Of a stretch of DNA of 24,049 nt, positions 13,297-20,167 are shown piece by piece. Both the position numbers and the translations under genes were made by a program. The stretch is taken from the IMG/VR virus record IMGVR_UViG_3300021964_000525, positions 1-24,049 of that record. One strand, given 5' to 3'. A model generated the notes under the pieces. That model worked only from the letters and a program-made list of their open reading frames with translations, was not told the origin of the DNA and ran no database searches. The first letter of the stretch is position 1. Each line of letters opens with the position of its first letter. Source of the stretch: a virus.

Positions 13297-14292
13297 TTCT
13301 AGGGTCTTGTTGATCTCTAAACTTAATTTTTCCTTATTGAAGAAAAGATCAGCATTGTGTTTTCGCATACTTTGTGATTGCAGATAGATGTCTTCCCATG
13401 GTGCTTCATGTAGATTTTTTATTGTCCTTGCTAATTTTTCTATCCTGTGATCACTGTCTTTTTCTAGGTCATAGGATTCGTCAAAATACTTGCTGAAAGT
13501 TTTGAAACCCATCTCTCTCAATTTCTGAAGATACAGATAATTGCCATGGACAACAAAAACTTGTTGTGCTATGATTGGCTTCCATATCTTTTCTGTCATG
13601 AATATTTCAGTGGCATTGTCGTTTGTTTCTGACACGATGCTACACCAACTGTCATTGTATGGCTTCTCATAGATGTCTTGGTCCATTCCATAAGTAGGGT
13701 AGTTCTGTGCCCAGGGTAGTTCATACTCCTTTGGGAGTTTCTTTTCAGGCCATCTGGTCCATATACTTTTTTCTAAGGTGTCCTGTGACTGCAACCTTTC
13801 AAAAAGTTTTACTCTGTGTTTCCTATTCAATTTATTCAGATAGAGAAAATTGAATTTTTTATCATCATGTTTGAATGCGAATGTCTTCCCACGATGCTTT
13901 TGCAACATGTAGAACCAAAACCACGACACTCCAGCACACCATATCATTTCGTCCACACGTGGTGGATAAAGGTCCATTCCCTGTATGTTCTCTAGTGATT
14001 CCCATGGAGTTGCCAAAATGAATTTGAAGCCTTGGCTATGCAACAGATCTTTCCTTTTCTTTAAATCATTCCTATACTCACTGCTTTTTGATGGATGGTA
14101 CTGCCCCACTATACTTCTGTCAATTATGGCAAATTTTCTGTCATATGCATCAAGATCAAAACCCGGTAACATGTAATATTCTGAACAGCAATCAAAATGC
14201 TGATCCTTTATGGTGTTCATGTTGATAAAGGCATTGTATAGGTCATTATGCCCTGTCTTCATGAGATCTGTGAGAATTAAGTTTCGTTGCAT
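13246..14292 (-). CDS. Glycosyltransferase-like protein (fucosyltransferase/exostosin-type C-terminus)
   Basis: A 348-residue protein. The C-terminal part carries the pattern SIVSETNDN...FMTEKIWKPIIAQQVFVV, then LREMGFKTF and FDESYD, which resembles the donor-binding segment of GT10/GT47-like enzymes (FxLxxEN....YxTEKl..al....vPv). The N-terminal half is mixed alpha/beta with FILATPWES and KHDDKKFNFLYLN. It is likely a nucleotide-sugar-dependent glycosyltransferase acting in the host cytoplasm on a glycan, DNA base or virion protein. Its start is only 19 bases from the divergent gene at 14312, and its end overlaps the ligase-like gene by 51 bases. No ribosome binding site is visible. Confidence 0.7.
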   Translation of the reverse strand: MQRNLILTDLMKTGHNDLYNAFINMNTIKDQHFDCCSEYYMLPGFDLDAYDRKFAIIDRSIVGQYHPSKSSEYRNDLKKRKDLLHSQGFKFILATPWESLENIQGMDLYPPRVDEMIWCAGVSWFWFYMLQKHRGKTFAFKHDDKKFNFLYLNKLNRKHRVKLFERLQSQDTLEKSIWTRWPEKKLPKEYELPWAQNYPTYGMDQDIYEKPYNDSWCSIVSETNDNATEIFMTEKIWKPIIAQQVFVVHGNYLYLQKLREMGFKTFSKYFDESYDLEKDSDHRIEKLARTIKNLHEAPWEDIYLQSQSMRKHNADLFFNKEKLSLEINKTLESFLEFADGSQVTSRET

Positions 14293-14300
14293 CGCTTCAA

Positions 14301-14306
14301 TAAATA
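14301..14306 (+). promoter_or_regulatory. TAAATA element in a 19-base divergent gap
   Basis: TAAATA (14301-14306) ends 5 bases before ATG 14312. The surrounding AATAAATATT reads AATATTTATT on the other strand, toward the gene starting at 14292, so the two genes share this very short control region. Confidence 0.5.
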
Positions 14307-14311
14307 TTGTT

Positions 14312-14872
14312 ATGCTTACACCATTTTTAAAGTATGTATCAGAAGGTAAAGTGATTAGACGCCATAGTGACTTGCAACGATATTCATTCCCAGAAGTAAC
14401 AGAAAGGATCTATCTAAGTTTTTTGGCCTTGGCACTTTTAAGCCAAACGCAAAATGGAAAAACATTTGCAGACAGATACGCTGATCAGACAATGGCCAAG
14501 GGCACTTTCGATCAGGTTAGAATTATGAACAACGATCTTGCCAACATGTTGGCGATAGTCGCAGGTGATCCTGAAATCACAAAAAAACTTAAAAACAAGA
14601 ACCAGGCCCAGGCCATGAGGCAACGACAACCAGTGCCCGTGATGGCCCTGCGTAGATACATGAGGACATGGGATGATCACTTCAAGAACTTGACAAACCT
14701 AGAAAGGGCATTGGACATCACGGATGCCAACCTTAAGAACATCAGGCGATCAGTAGCCAATTACAACAGTCTGCAATCTAGACTGAAACTACAGACCCTA
14801 CACAGGCTACAACAGCAACTACAGGCTAAACTGCCCAACACGGATATACACAAGAAGTTCAAGGAGTTATGA
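14312..14872 (+). CDS. Helical phage protein of unknown function (186 residues)
   Basis: From ATG 14312 (MLTPFLKYVSEGKVIRRHSD); an upstream in-frame ATG at 14210 is rejected because it would run through the divergent gene and the TAAATA element. One mildly hydrophobic stretch (IYLSFLALALLSQ, about 32-44) is followed by a long, mostly helical, Gln/Asn/Leu-rich region to the end (SLQSRLKLQTLHRLQQQLQA). It resembles conserved hypothetical proteins of T4-like marine phages. The stop overlaps the next start (ATGATG at 14869). Confidence 0.7.
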   Translation: MLTPFLKYVSEGKVIRRHSDLQRYSFPEVTERIYLSFLALALLSQTQNGKTFADRYADQTMAKGTFDQVRIMNNDLANMLAIVAGDPEITKKLKNKNQAQAMRQRQPVPVMALRRYMRTWDDHFKNLTNLERALDITDANLKNIRRSVANYNSLQSRLKLQTLHRLQQQLQAKLPNTDIHKKFKEL

Positions 14873-14991
14873 TGGCCAAAGAGAAATGCCACAGGTGCAA
14901 CTGTGACCCGCACTGCGATGGGCACTGTGCCAACTGTGAGCAGTGTGATCACTGTGACTCTAATGATTGCCTAGGGAAGGACAGACAATGA
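14869..14991 (+). CDS. Cysteine-rich 40-residue protein, copy 1
   Basis: The product holds nine cysteines and four histidines in about 28 residues, arranged C-x2-C-x-C-x2-H-C-x3-C-x2-C-x2-C-x2-C, a metal-binding or metallothionein-like density. It starts in overlap with the stop of the helical gene and its own stop overlaps copy 2 (ATGA at 14988). No known domain name fits with certainty; zinc ribbon pairs or metal storage are the options. Confidence 0.7.
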   Translation: MMAKEKCHRCNCDPHCDGHCANCEQCDHCDSNDCLGKDRQ

Positions 14992-15107
14992 TCAAATATA
15001 TTTGTGAACAATGCGGCTGTGAACAACACTGTAATAAATCCTGTACCGAGTGCCTGGACTGTCCAGACTGTGACTGCAAAAAGTGCCAAAAAAGCACAAG
15101 ATCTTAA
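14988..15107 (+). CDS. Cysteine-rich 39-residue protein, copy 2
   Basis: A second tiny protein with ten cysteines that aligns with copy 1 (CEQCGCEQHCNKSCTECLDC against CHRCNCDPHCDGHCANCEQC), the same spacing C-x2-C-x-C-x2-H-C-x3-C-x2-C-x2-C. The tail becomes lysine-rich (CKKCQKSTRS). It overlaps copy 1 by ATGA, so the pair is made from one message. A duplication followed by divergence is the simplest history. Confidence 0.7.
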   Translation: MIKYICEQCGCEQHCNKSCTECLDCPDCDCKKCQKSTRS

Positions 15108-15135
15108 TATTACAGCATAATTTACCAAATCAACC

Positions 15136-15143
15136 TATAAATA
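15136..15143 (+). promoter_or_regulatory. T4-type late promoter TATAAATA for the structural gene trio
   Basis: Perfect octamer; a start about 6 bases downstream gives a leader of roughly 55 bases containing a hairpin (15152-15172) and a strong AGGAGG site for the gene at 15207. Confidence 0.8.
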
Positions 15144-15151
15144 CAATTAAC

Positions 15152-15172
15152 ATGATGTCTGAGCGACATCAT
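15152..15172 (+). promoter_or_regulatory. Leader hairpin in the structural gene mRNA
   Basis: ATGATGTC (15152-15159), loop TGAGC, GACATCAT (15165-15172): a perfect 8-base-pair stem at the 5' end of the predicted transcript. It may protect the message from decay. The same bases open a 22-codon reading frame (15152-15220) that runs through the ribosome binding site and over the start at 15207. Confidence 0.6.
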
Positions 15173-15206
15173 AGTCATTTAAATCAGATAAAAAGGAGGA
15201 TTAAAA

Positions 15207-15617
15207 ATGGCAATAAGTGAAAACAATACAACTCACGTAGCATCAGGTGAATTTTTGGGCAAGGACCTAGAGTTCTTGAACCAAACTTTTCCAAGTTCTG
15301 TTGCGGCTAAGACAGCCAAAGACAGCACAATCGATGTGGTTGAGAAAACAATCCAAATCTACGCAAACATCGTAGGTGCGGGTCCGTTAGTAAACTCAGG
15401 TGTTGAGAAAAACTACATCGTTGAGGGCACTGACCAATTCGTTGGATCTCCAGCAAGTTCTGGCGGTACATTTACATTAACAACATCATCTGCGAACGCA
15501 ACAGCAGGAACTTTGGCCACAGCGGTACAGGCCCTAGGAACTGTTGACTCTATCAACATGGGTTCAGAAACATCTTTTGTTTCAAACCTTGCGATGAGAA
15601 AAGCGACGTTAGAATAA
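15207..15617 (+). CDS. Structural-type phage protein 1 (136 residues)
   Basis: A Ser/Thr/Ala/Gly-rich, low-charge beta-type protein starting MAISENNTTHVASGEFLGKD. It contains DVVEKTIQIYANIVGAG, VEGTDQF and a C-terminal VQALGTVDSINMGSETSFV. AGGAGG at about 15196-15201 is a very strong ribosome binding site. The composition, repeated in the next two genes, fits abundant virion (decoration, tail tube-like or fibre) proteins seen in cyanophage-type myoviruses, but the exact role cannot be named. First gene of a late trio ended by a terminator at 16609-16645. Confidence 0.75.
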   Translation: MAISENNTTHVASGEFLGKDLEFLNQTFPSSVAAKTAKDSTIDVVEKTIQIYANIVGAGPLVNSGVEKNYIVEGTDQFVGSPASSGGTFTLTTSSANATAGTLATAVQALGTVDSINMGSETSFVSNLAMRKATLE

Positions 15618-15639
15618 TCTTAGTACAGGAGAATAAATC

Positions 15640-16041
15640 ATGGCGATTTCAAGAAATCAATTCTCTGGTGCGAGAGTGGCAGAGGAGTTCGAAGGTGTTG
15701 ACGTATCATTGTTAACAGTTTCGTTAGGAGCAAATGCAAGTGCTGAGACTGGTGACTTCCAGTCTGATTCTGCACTGGCGGGATTACAGATTGTAGAGCA
15801 GACTATCATGAACCAAGGTGTGAACATCTTGGGATCTGGTACATTACAGGGTAACGAAAACTTTACGGTTTTAGTTAGAACTGACTCTCTACCTGTAGTT
15901 TCAGGATCAATATCCGCGGCGCATATCCAATCGGCTATCCAGGCGGCGGACACAGCACACAGAGGTAACACTCCAGGTCATACTGCTGATTTCAGTGGTG
16001 CGACAGTGGCGGTGAGACAACTGTACAGCACAACAGCGTAA
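15640..16041 (+). CDS. Structural-type phage protein 2 (133 residues)
   Basis: MAISRNQFSGARVAEEFEG start; QIVEQTIMNQGVNILGSG is in the same place as DVVEKTIQIYANIVGAG of protein 1, and the C-terminal IQAADT...SGATVAVRQL parallels its end. So the two are probably diverged paralogues. AGGAG (about 15627-15631) precedes the ATG by about 8 bases. Low charge and beta-rich composition suit a virion component. Function otherwise unknown. Confidence 0.75.
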   Translation: MAISRNQFSGARVAEEFEGVDVSLLTVSLGANASAETGDFQSDSALAGLQIVEQTIMNQGVNILGSGTLQGNENFTVLVRTDSLPVVSGSISAAHIQSAIQAADTAHRGNTPGHTADFSGATVAVRQLYSTTA

Positions 16042-16065
16042 TAGAATAGCATAAGGAGAAAAAAA

Positions 16066-16587
16066 ATGCCAATTACACAAAACAGATCAACTAACTTGAC
16101 GAGAAGACAGTCTTTCAATGGTAAAGGTTTGACTTTCGTTGAAGTTATATTTGCACAATCAGTTGATGGCGCGACAACTCCTGAATCTTTGGATTCAGTA
16201 TTTGACAAAGTATCAAAGGTTGTAAACAAGAATGGTACGCTTTTAGCACAATCTTACAGATTGGCGGCTAAGGCAACTGACAACGATGCGACTCTAGTGA
16301 CTGAGATCACAGCAAATGACTCGATCGACTCATTCCAGTACATCGTTGAAGGGACACCAGGTCAATTCAACGCGGCGGATTCAGAAGGTGACATCAACAT
16401 GGACGTTGATGCAACTGTAATCGCTGGCGCTGAAGAAGACCTTGAGGCAGACATCAGAGCGGTGTTAGACGGTGACTCATCGAACAACACGCAACACGTG
16501 GAGGTAAGAACATTATTACCTGAAGGTCACGTTAACGGTGACGCATCCACTTTCGTCGGAATGTTTGACCAAAGAGGTAACGCATAA
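16066..16587 (+). CDS. Structural-type phage protein 3 (173 residues)
   Basis: MPITQNRSTNLTRRQSFNGKGLTFVEVIF start, then SVFDKVSKVVNKNGTLLAQS and YIVEGTPGQF, which echo the EKTIQI and YIVEGTDQF segments of protein 1; an acidic insertion (DSEGDINMDVDATVIAGAEE) makes it longer. AAGGAG at about 16052-16057 is followed by an A-run before the ATG. Likely third paralogue and virion protein of the trio. The terminator follows 21 bases after the stop. Confidence 0.75.
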   Translation: MPITQNRSTNLTRRQSFNGKGLTFVEVIFAQSVDGATTPESLDSVFDKVSKVVNKNGTLLAQSYRLAAKATDNDATLVTEITANDSIDSFQYIVEGTPGQFNAADSEGDINMDVDATVIAGAEEDLEADIRAVLDGDSSNNTQHVEVRTLLPEGHVNGDASTFVGMFDQRGNA

Positions 16588-16608
16588 TAATATCTAATTG
16601 ATATTACC

Positions 16609-16645
16609 AAAGGGCGGATCTATATTTTAGGTTCGCCCTTTTTTT
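16609..16645 (+). terminator. Intrinsic terminator after the structural trio
   Basis: AAAGGGCGGATC (16609-16620) pairs with GGTTCGCCCTTT (16630-16641), a 12-pair stem with two G-U pairs and a 9-base loop, followed by a T-run to 16645. Confidence 0.85.
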
Positions 16646-16650
16646 ACGAT

Positions 16651-16656
16651 TAAATA
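16651..16656 (+). promoter_or_regulatory. TAAATA late-type element before 16662
   Basis: TAAATA ends 5 bases before ATG 16662, directly after the terminator, with no Shine-Dalgarno. Confidence 0.6.
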
Positions 16657-16661
16657 ATCAC

Positions 16662-17324
16662 ATGCCGGAACCCATAGAACAAACCATAGCAATAATTAAC
16701 TCACCAGACAGCAAACTCAGGGACATCACACCTATAATCTACAGATTGGATGATTCGCACCCGGCACACATCACGAGGTTTAGATACCTTGATCAGACCT
16801 GTTGTGCCAGCGGCACCATGAGGAACTGGCTGTCCACCGAATACGGAAGCGAGGGATGGCACATGCAGACCGATCAAAAGGACGACTCGCCGATATTTGC
16901 CCTGGTGCGTGATCCCAGAGAACGATGGTGGTCCGGCGTGCGATCATGGATGAACAACCTGCCTTGGTACTCGTGGTGGGAGAACGAACAACTGATGACT
17001 GACTATTTCCCACACTTCAACCGTTTCACGACAAGCCAATGGCAGATACTCGACCAAGTGGAGGTTGACCATTACATCAAAGTTGACAGTGACCTAGCAG
17101 ACAGGTTCGCAAATTTCTGCAGGAAACACAAACTTTTGCAATATGGCAGATTGAAAAAATTTAAAAACCACAGACACCAGGATGAAAACGTCATGAAGAT
17201 GGAGAACACAGGTAGATCCCAACTGGAGAAGTTCCTACGACAGAACAAGAAATGGAACGACAAGTTGGAGGAGTTCCTTGCCCCAGACTACGCATATTGG
17301 GATCGGGTAAGCGGACAGGCCTAG
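16662..17324 (+). CDS. Sulfotransferase-like protein
   Basis: A 220-residue protein. FALVRDPRERWWSGVRSWM (79-97) is the classic 3'-phosphate-binding motif of sulfotransferases (RDPxxRxxS), the segment that holds PAPS. An N-terminal 5'-phosphosulfate loop is not clear: NSPDSKLRD at 13-21 is the only candidate and there is little ahead of it, so the enzyme could be non-canonical. C-terminal basic helices (FKNHRHQDEN) follow. Acceptor unknown; carbohydrate or tyrosine on host surface or virion is possible. It ends one base before the next ATG. Confidence 0.75.
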   Translation: MPEPIEQTIAIINSPDSKLRDITPIIYRLDDSHPAHITRFRYLDQTCCASGTMRNWLSTEYGSEGWHMQTDQKDDSPIFALVRDPRERWWSGVRSWMNNLPWYSWWENEQLMTDYFPHFNRFTTSQWQILDQVEVDHYIKVDSDLADRFANFCRKHKLLQYGRLKKFKNHRHQDENVMKMENTGRSQLEKFLRQNKKWNDKLEEFLAPDYAYWDRVSGQA

Positions 17325-17798
17325 ATGTTTGAATACAGGATTCACACGCTGGTGGACATCACGGACAATGGCAATCTTAGGCAACCGTTTCCATTCAATA
17401 CCCCGTCTGGTGATGTGATACACGACAAACACACACTAGGTATCGCCAGAAACCAAAACAGTAATTTCGCCACACTGTTGCAACTGCTCCAGATGAGGGG
17501 TAACGTGACCTGGGAGAACCCACCACTCAGGATGGAGTTACAGTCACTGGGCAACCACGGTTTCGGATCCTTCTATGAGGGCAAACACACCACATGGCAC
17601 TTCCAGTTCTTCACGGAACAGACAGGAGTGTATGGCGATGTGATAGATCCAACCGCGTATCTACAAGAAGATTTCCACCAGGTGCCTATCGTTAGTTTCT
17701 GCAAGGAGACCGCGACCTTCCCATTGAGCACGTTTGACACTTGCACACCCGCTACCATAAACACGTACTTTTCGTACGCTGGACCAATCGATAAATAA
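17325..17798 (+). CDS. Conserved phage protein (157 residues)
   Basis: Starts MFEYRIHTLVDITDNGN immediately after the preceding TAG. Middle section GIARNQNSNFATLLQLLQMRGNV, then WHFQFFTEQTGVYGD and a C-terminal DFHQVPIVSF. This YT(L)VDIT...Q(N)F.TL.Q...R.NV...F.TE pattern is one I recall as conserved in marine T4-like phages, possibly a virion or assembly protein. No catalytic motif. The stop codon (17796-17798) overlaps a TAAATA element. Confidence 0.7.
   Translation: MFEYRIHTLVDITDNGNLRQPFPFNTPSGDVIHDKHTLGIARNQNSNFATLLQLLQMRGNVTWENPPLRMELQSLGNHGFGSFYEGKHTTWHFQFFTEQTGVYGDVIDPTAYLQEDFHQVPIVSFCKETATFPLSTFDTCTPATINTYFSYAGPIDK
17792..17797 (+). promoter_or_regulatory. TAAATA late-type element with a longer leader
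   Basis: TAAATA overlaps the preceding stop and is followed by ACAGT as at 12077-12081, but the next ATG is at 17848. The leader of about 45 bases has AAAGG before the start. Confidence 0.45.
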
Positions 17799-17847
17799 CA
17801 GTACATTTTAGGCACAAACAACAACACACAAAGGCTCATCAAAGGCA

Positions 17848-18162
17848 ATGCGACAGGCACACTTCCAGGCTATAACGGCGGAGATCAGAGAGATCAAACA
17901 GGAGTTGAGAGAATTTATTATACTGATGAGTACAACAGATTTAGAGAAACAGAACCTAGAAGCACACGTGGACCTGTGTTCAGAGAGATACAAAGGACTT
18001 CACGATAGGTTGAGTGCTATAGAACTTCGTCTAGGCAAGATGAACGAAGAGATGACAGCGGGTCACAAGTCACAGACAAAGACGATCATAGCAACAGCGG
18101 GCACAGTGGTCGCAGGTTTACTATCAACGGTGGTGGTGATCCTGATGAAGATGCCAGGCTAA
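17848..18162 (+). CDS. Coiled-coil, C-terminal membrane-anchored protein (104 residues)
   Basis: Residues 1-70 are helical and charged (EIREIKQELREF; LHDRLSAIELRLGKM). Residues 80-101 are hydrophobic (IIATAGTVVAGLLSTVVVIL), one membrane span at the C-terminal end. The layout of a soluble coiled coil with a tail anchor is seen in phage proteins of the haemolysin-XhlA/holin-associated kind. The NLEAHVDLCSERY segment resembles conserved marine phage proteins that start at MSTTDLEKQ (ATG 17926), so that internal start is a real alternative. AAAGG precedes 17848. Confidence 0.7.
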   Translation: MRQAHFQAITAEIREIKQELREFIILMSTTDLEKQNLEAHVDLCSERYKGLHDRLSAIELRLGKMNEEMTAGHKSQTKTIIATAGTVVAGLLSTVVVILMKMPG

Positions 18163-18174
18163 AATTACCAATAG

Positions 18175-18408
18175 ATGTTCATACAGATAGCACCCAAGGC
18201 CAAGGTCTACGTCACAGACACTGACGTTGAATTCATAAGGCAACACACAACAGAATCATTCAGGGCAAAGCAACTGTCACCAGAGGAGGCTGACAGGGCC
18301 AAGCGATTGGCAGACAAGGCAGTGTTCGTGAGGAAAAAACTTGACGACGACACCCAATATGCTTTAAATAGGAAGATAAGGTTCGTTGCCAATGACAGGA
18401 AAAAATAA
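18175..18408 (+). CDS. Hypothetical 77-residue protein
   Basis: Starts MFIQIAPKAKVYVTDTDVEF, then LSPEEADRAKRLADKAVFVRKKLDD and a basic end (RKIRFVANDRKK). The helix-turn-strand order and VYVTD...L...ADKA...RKK pattern could be a small winged-helix-like fold, but that is weak. No clear Shine-Dalgarno. It overlaps the next gene by 17 bases. Confidence 0.65.
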   Translation: MFIQIAPKAKVYVTDTDVEFIRQHTTESFRAKQLSPEEADRAKRLADKAVFVRKKLDDDTQYALNRKIRFVANDRKK

Positions 18409-18895
18409 ATCAGAACTGGTAAAACAGATAGAGGCCTACGGTCTCAAGAACAAACTCGAGGACCTCGCACGGAAGGAAGAGGCACGAAGGCCGTTCCGTC
18501 ATCTGCCCAAACAGTTCTCCAAGGGCATCTTAATCGGTAACATCGCAATCGTTCCCAAGAAGCACACAGGCACAAGGTACGTGTATGTGATAGCAGACAT
18601 GATGGAGGCAAAACTTCTACACGAGGACATCAACCTAAAGCAGACAGCGATACTAGTGGCACACCACCTCGCTGACGGCAAGAGCATTCCTGGCAACATT
18701 CTAGAATTAGACACCAAACACGCATCGCAACTGTTTGACATACAGAACGCCAAACGTATGATAAGGGAGGCACAGAAAGAGAAGGACGAACTTATGGAAG
18801 ATGTTTACTGGGACAGGCTAGACGTCGCAAACCGCCTAGCGGACGAGTGCAAGGGCAAAATACAGCATATCTTTAATGACACGTTCGGAGGCTAG
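18392..18895 (+). CDS. Hypothetical 167-residue protein
   Basis: From ATG 18392 (MTGKNKSELVKQIEAYGLKN), with AAGG 10 bases upstream; a TTG at 18386 is a less likely start. A charged helical N-terminus, a beta stretch (KGILIGNIAIVPKKHTGTRYV) and a C-terminal helical region (KRMIREAQKEKDELMEDVYW) follow. Similar proteins occur in marine T4-like phages, from memory, with no function. It ends just before the TAAATA element of the next unit. Confidence 0.65.
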   Translation: MTGKNKSELVKQIEAYGLKNKLEDLARKEEARRPFRHLPKQFSKGILIGNIAIVPKKHTGTRYVYVIADMMEAKLLHEDINLKQTAILVAHHLADGKSIPGNILELDTKHASQLFDIQNAKRMIREAQKEKDELMEDVYWDRLDVANRLADECKGKIQHIFNDTFGG

Positions 18896-18899
18896 ATAA

Positions 18900-18905
18900 T
18901 AAATA
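18900..18905 (+). promoter_or_regulatory. TAAATA late-type element before 18914
   Basis: TAAATA ends 8 bases before ATG 18914, in the context AATAAATAAACACAGTATG; no Shine-Dalgarno. Confidence 0.55.
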
Positions 18906-18913
18906 AACACAGT

Positions 18914-19774
18914 ATGAAGAGTTTAGACCTTACAAAACCAGTAACAACTGAATCATTATTGAAAGAATTCGAATCAAGATTCAACATGACCATGGATCTA
19001 ACACAGTTGGATGAAGTTGAATTACAAGATTACGCAAATCATGTGAGAACAAAGATACACGAGATCACACAGAACACACACTTCGGACAAGAATTAAAAG
19101 ATGACGCCTATCAGAAAAATCAAATGATGTTGGACATTATCAATCAAGCGATCTCAGAGAGAAAACTTGCCGAGTACGGTGGCAACATGGCAGACCCAGA
19201 AGCCAAAGCAGGTTCAACAGCGATCAGTGCCAAAGGCAAACTTGACAAAGGTCAGGCACTATCACAGGATGAGAAGAAAGTTGTTAGCAAGATGCTTACA
19301 AAAGAAGGTGTTGAAGAACAATCAGAATTAATTTTAGCGGCCAAGGACATGATGGACAAGGTAACAGGTTACTTGGAAGATCTAGCGTCAATGAAGACAG
19401 AAGGAATGTTAGAACTAGCAGACAGAATCAGAGATGAGATGGGAGCGGACAAGGCAGACGCTTTCATGCAAAAGATCCAGCCAGCGATTGAACAGGCGGA
19501 AGCGACTTTGACAACAACCAGGCAAGAACTGGACAACGGTGTAAGAATATTGACCGGAGAAGAAGTTGCTTCAGAACCCATGGGAGCCGATGACACGATG
19601 GACATGGACACAGATCTAGACTCACTGGACTCAGACACAGATGCAGAGACAGATGAGTTTGGAGCCTCTGATGCTGAAGCGGGTGGCACAGAACCTGAAG
19701 GCAGAGAGCAGAGAGAATCCAAAGAAGTGTTTGAAGCATCAAACAGATTGTATAGCAGATTAGCGGGGAAGTAA
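18914..19774 (+). CDS. Probable virion protein with acidic C-terminal region (286 residues)
   Basis: Helical N-terminus (MKSLDLTKPVTTESLLKEFE, DEVELQDYANHVRTKIHEI), with SGYQKN-type element (DAYQKNQMMLDIINQAISE) that I recall from conserved structural proteins of marine T4-like phages. Residues 95-200 are charged helices. Residues about 225-265 are very acidic (MDMDTDLDSLDSDTDAETDE), ending with a short basic tail. The acidic stretch may mimic DNA or act in head assembly. Co-transcribed with the next GTG-start gene, 4 bases downstream. Confidence 0.7.
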   Translation: MKSLDLTKPVTTESLLKEFESRFNMTMDLTQLDEVELQDYANHVRTKIHEITQNTHFGQELKDDAYQKNQMMLDIINQAISERKLAEYGGNMADPEAKAGSTAISAKGKLDKGQALSQDEKKVVSKMLTKEGVEEQSELILAAKDMMDKVTGYLEDLASMKTEGMLELADRIRDEMGADKADAFMQKIQPAIEQAEATLTTTRQELDNGVRILTGEEVASEPMGADDTMDMDTDLDSLDSDTDAETDEFGASDAEAGGTEPEGREQRESKEVFEASNRLYSRLAGK

Positions 19775-19778
19775 TCCC

Positions 19779-20135
19779 GTGAGATTTTACGAATTCAAAA
19801 AATCAGACAGCGAATTAGAGTCAGCCATAATCAACGTGTTGTTGAACATGCGTGGTGATGCTGACGGAAAAAACAGTCCAAGTGACATCAGCATGGATGC
19901 CGTTAAACAGATCATGAGCAACACAGGTTACCCAGCATTCAATTACGATGTGTTCAAGAGGATCTATGACCAGGATGGTGACCTCAAGAATGTTGTAGCA
20001 GACTTTGATCAAGAGAAAATAATTGTGAAGACTGATCACGAGGCAGAGAAAGATCCTGCCATGGACTACGACGATCAAGGCAGTACAGATGTGGTCAAGA
20101 AGATGGCCAGATCTGCAATGAAAAGACGTCAGTAA
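19779..20135 (+). CDS. Small phage protein with GTG start (118 residues)
   Basis: GTG 19779, with GGGGAAG about 9 bases upstream. The product starts MRFYEFKKSDSELESAIINV, then VKQIMSNTGYPAFNYDVFKR and a C-terminal YDDQGSTDVVKKMARSAMKRR. It resembles conserved T4-like marine phage proteins starting MRFREF; the M(K/R).(Y/F).EF start is also like the T4 internal-protein targeting start MKTYQEF, which is an analogy only. Function unknown. Confidence 0.65.
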   Translation: MRFYEFKKSDSELESAIINVLLNMRGDADGKNSPSDISMDAVKQIMSNTGYPAFNYDVFKRIYDQDGDLKNVVADFDQEKIIVKTDHEAEKDPAMDYDDQGSTDVVKKMARSAMKRRQ

Positions 20136-20164
20136 TTGACAAACACATATTTTAGTAATACAAT
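20136..20164 (+). promoter_or_regulatory. Consensus-like sigma70 promoter at the exonuclease gene
   Basis: TTGACA (20136-20141), 17-base spacer, TACAAT (20159-20164). The predicted start is near 20171, which is the second of two adjacent ATGs (20168 and 20171), so the message would have no leader. Confidence 0.5.
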
Positions 20165-20167
20165 ATA

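Noticed and set aside
14210-14311. Longer start of the 186-residue helical protein
   Set aside because: It would run antisense through the start of the divergent glycosyltransferase-like gene.
19369-19742. Minus-strand ORFs opposite the acidic C-terminal region
   Set aside because: They arise from the low-complexity Asp/Glu/Ser codons of the plus gene and have no start signals.
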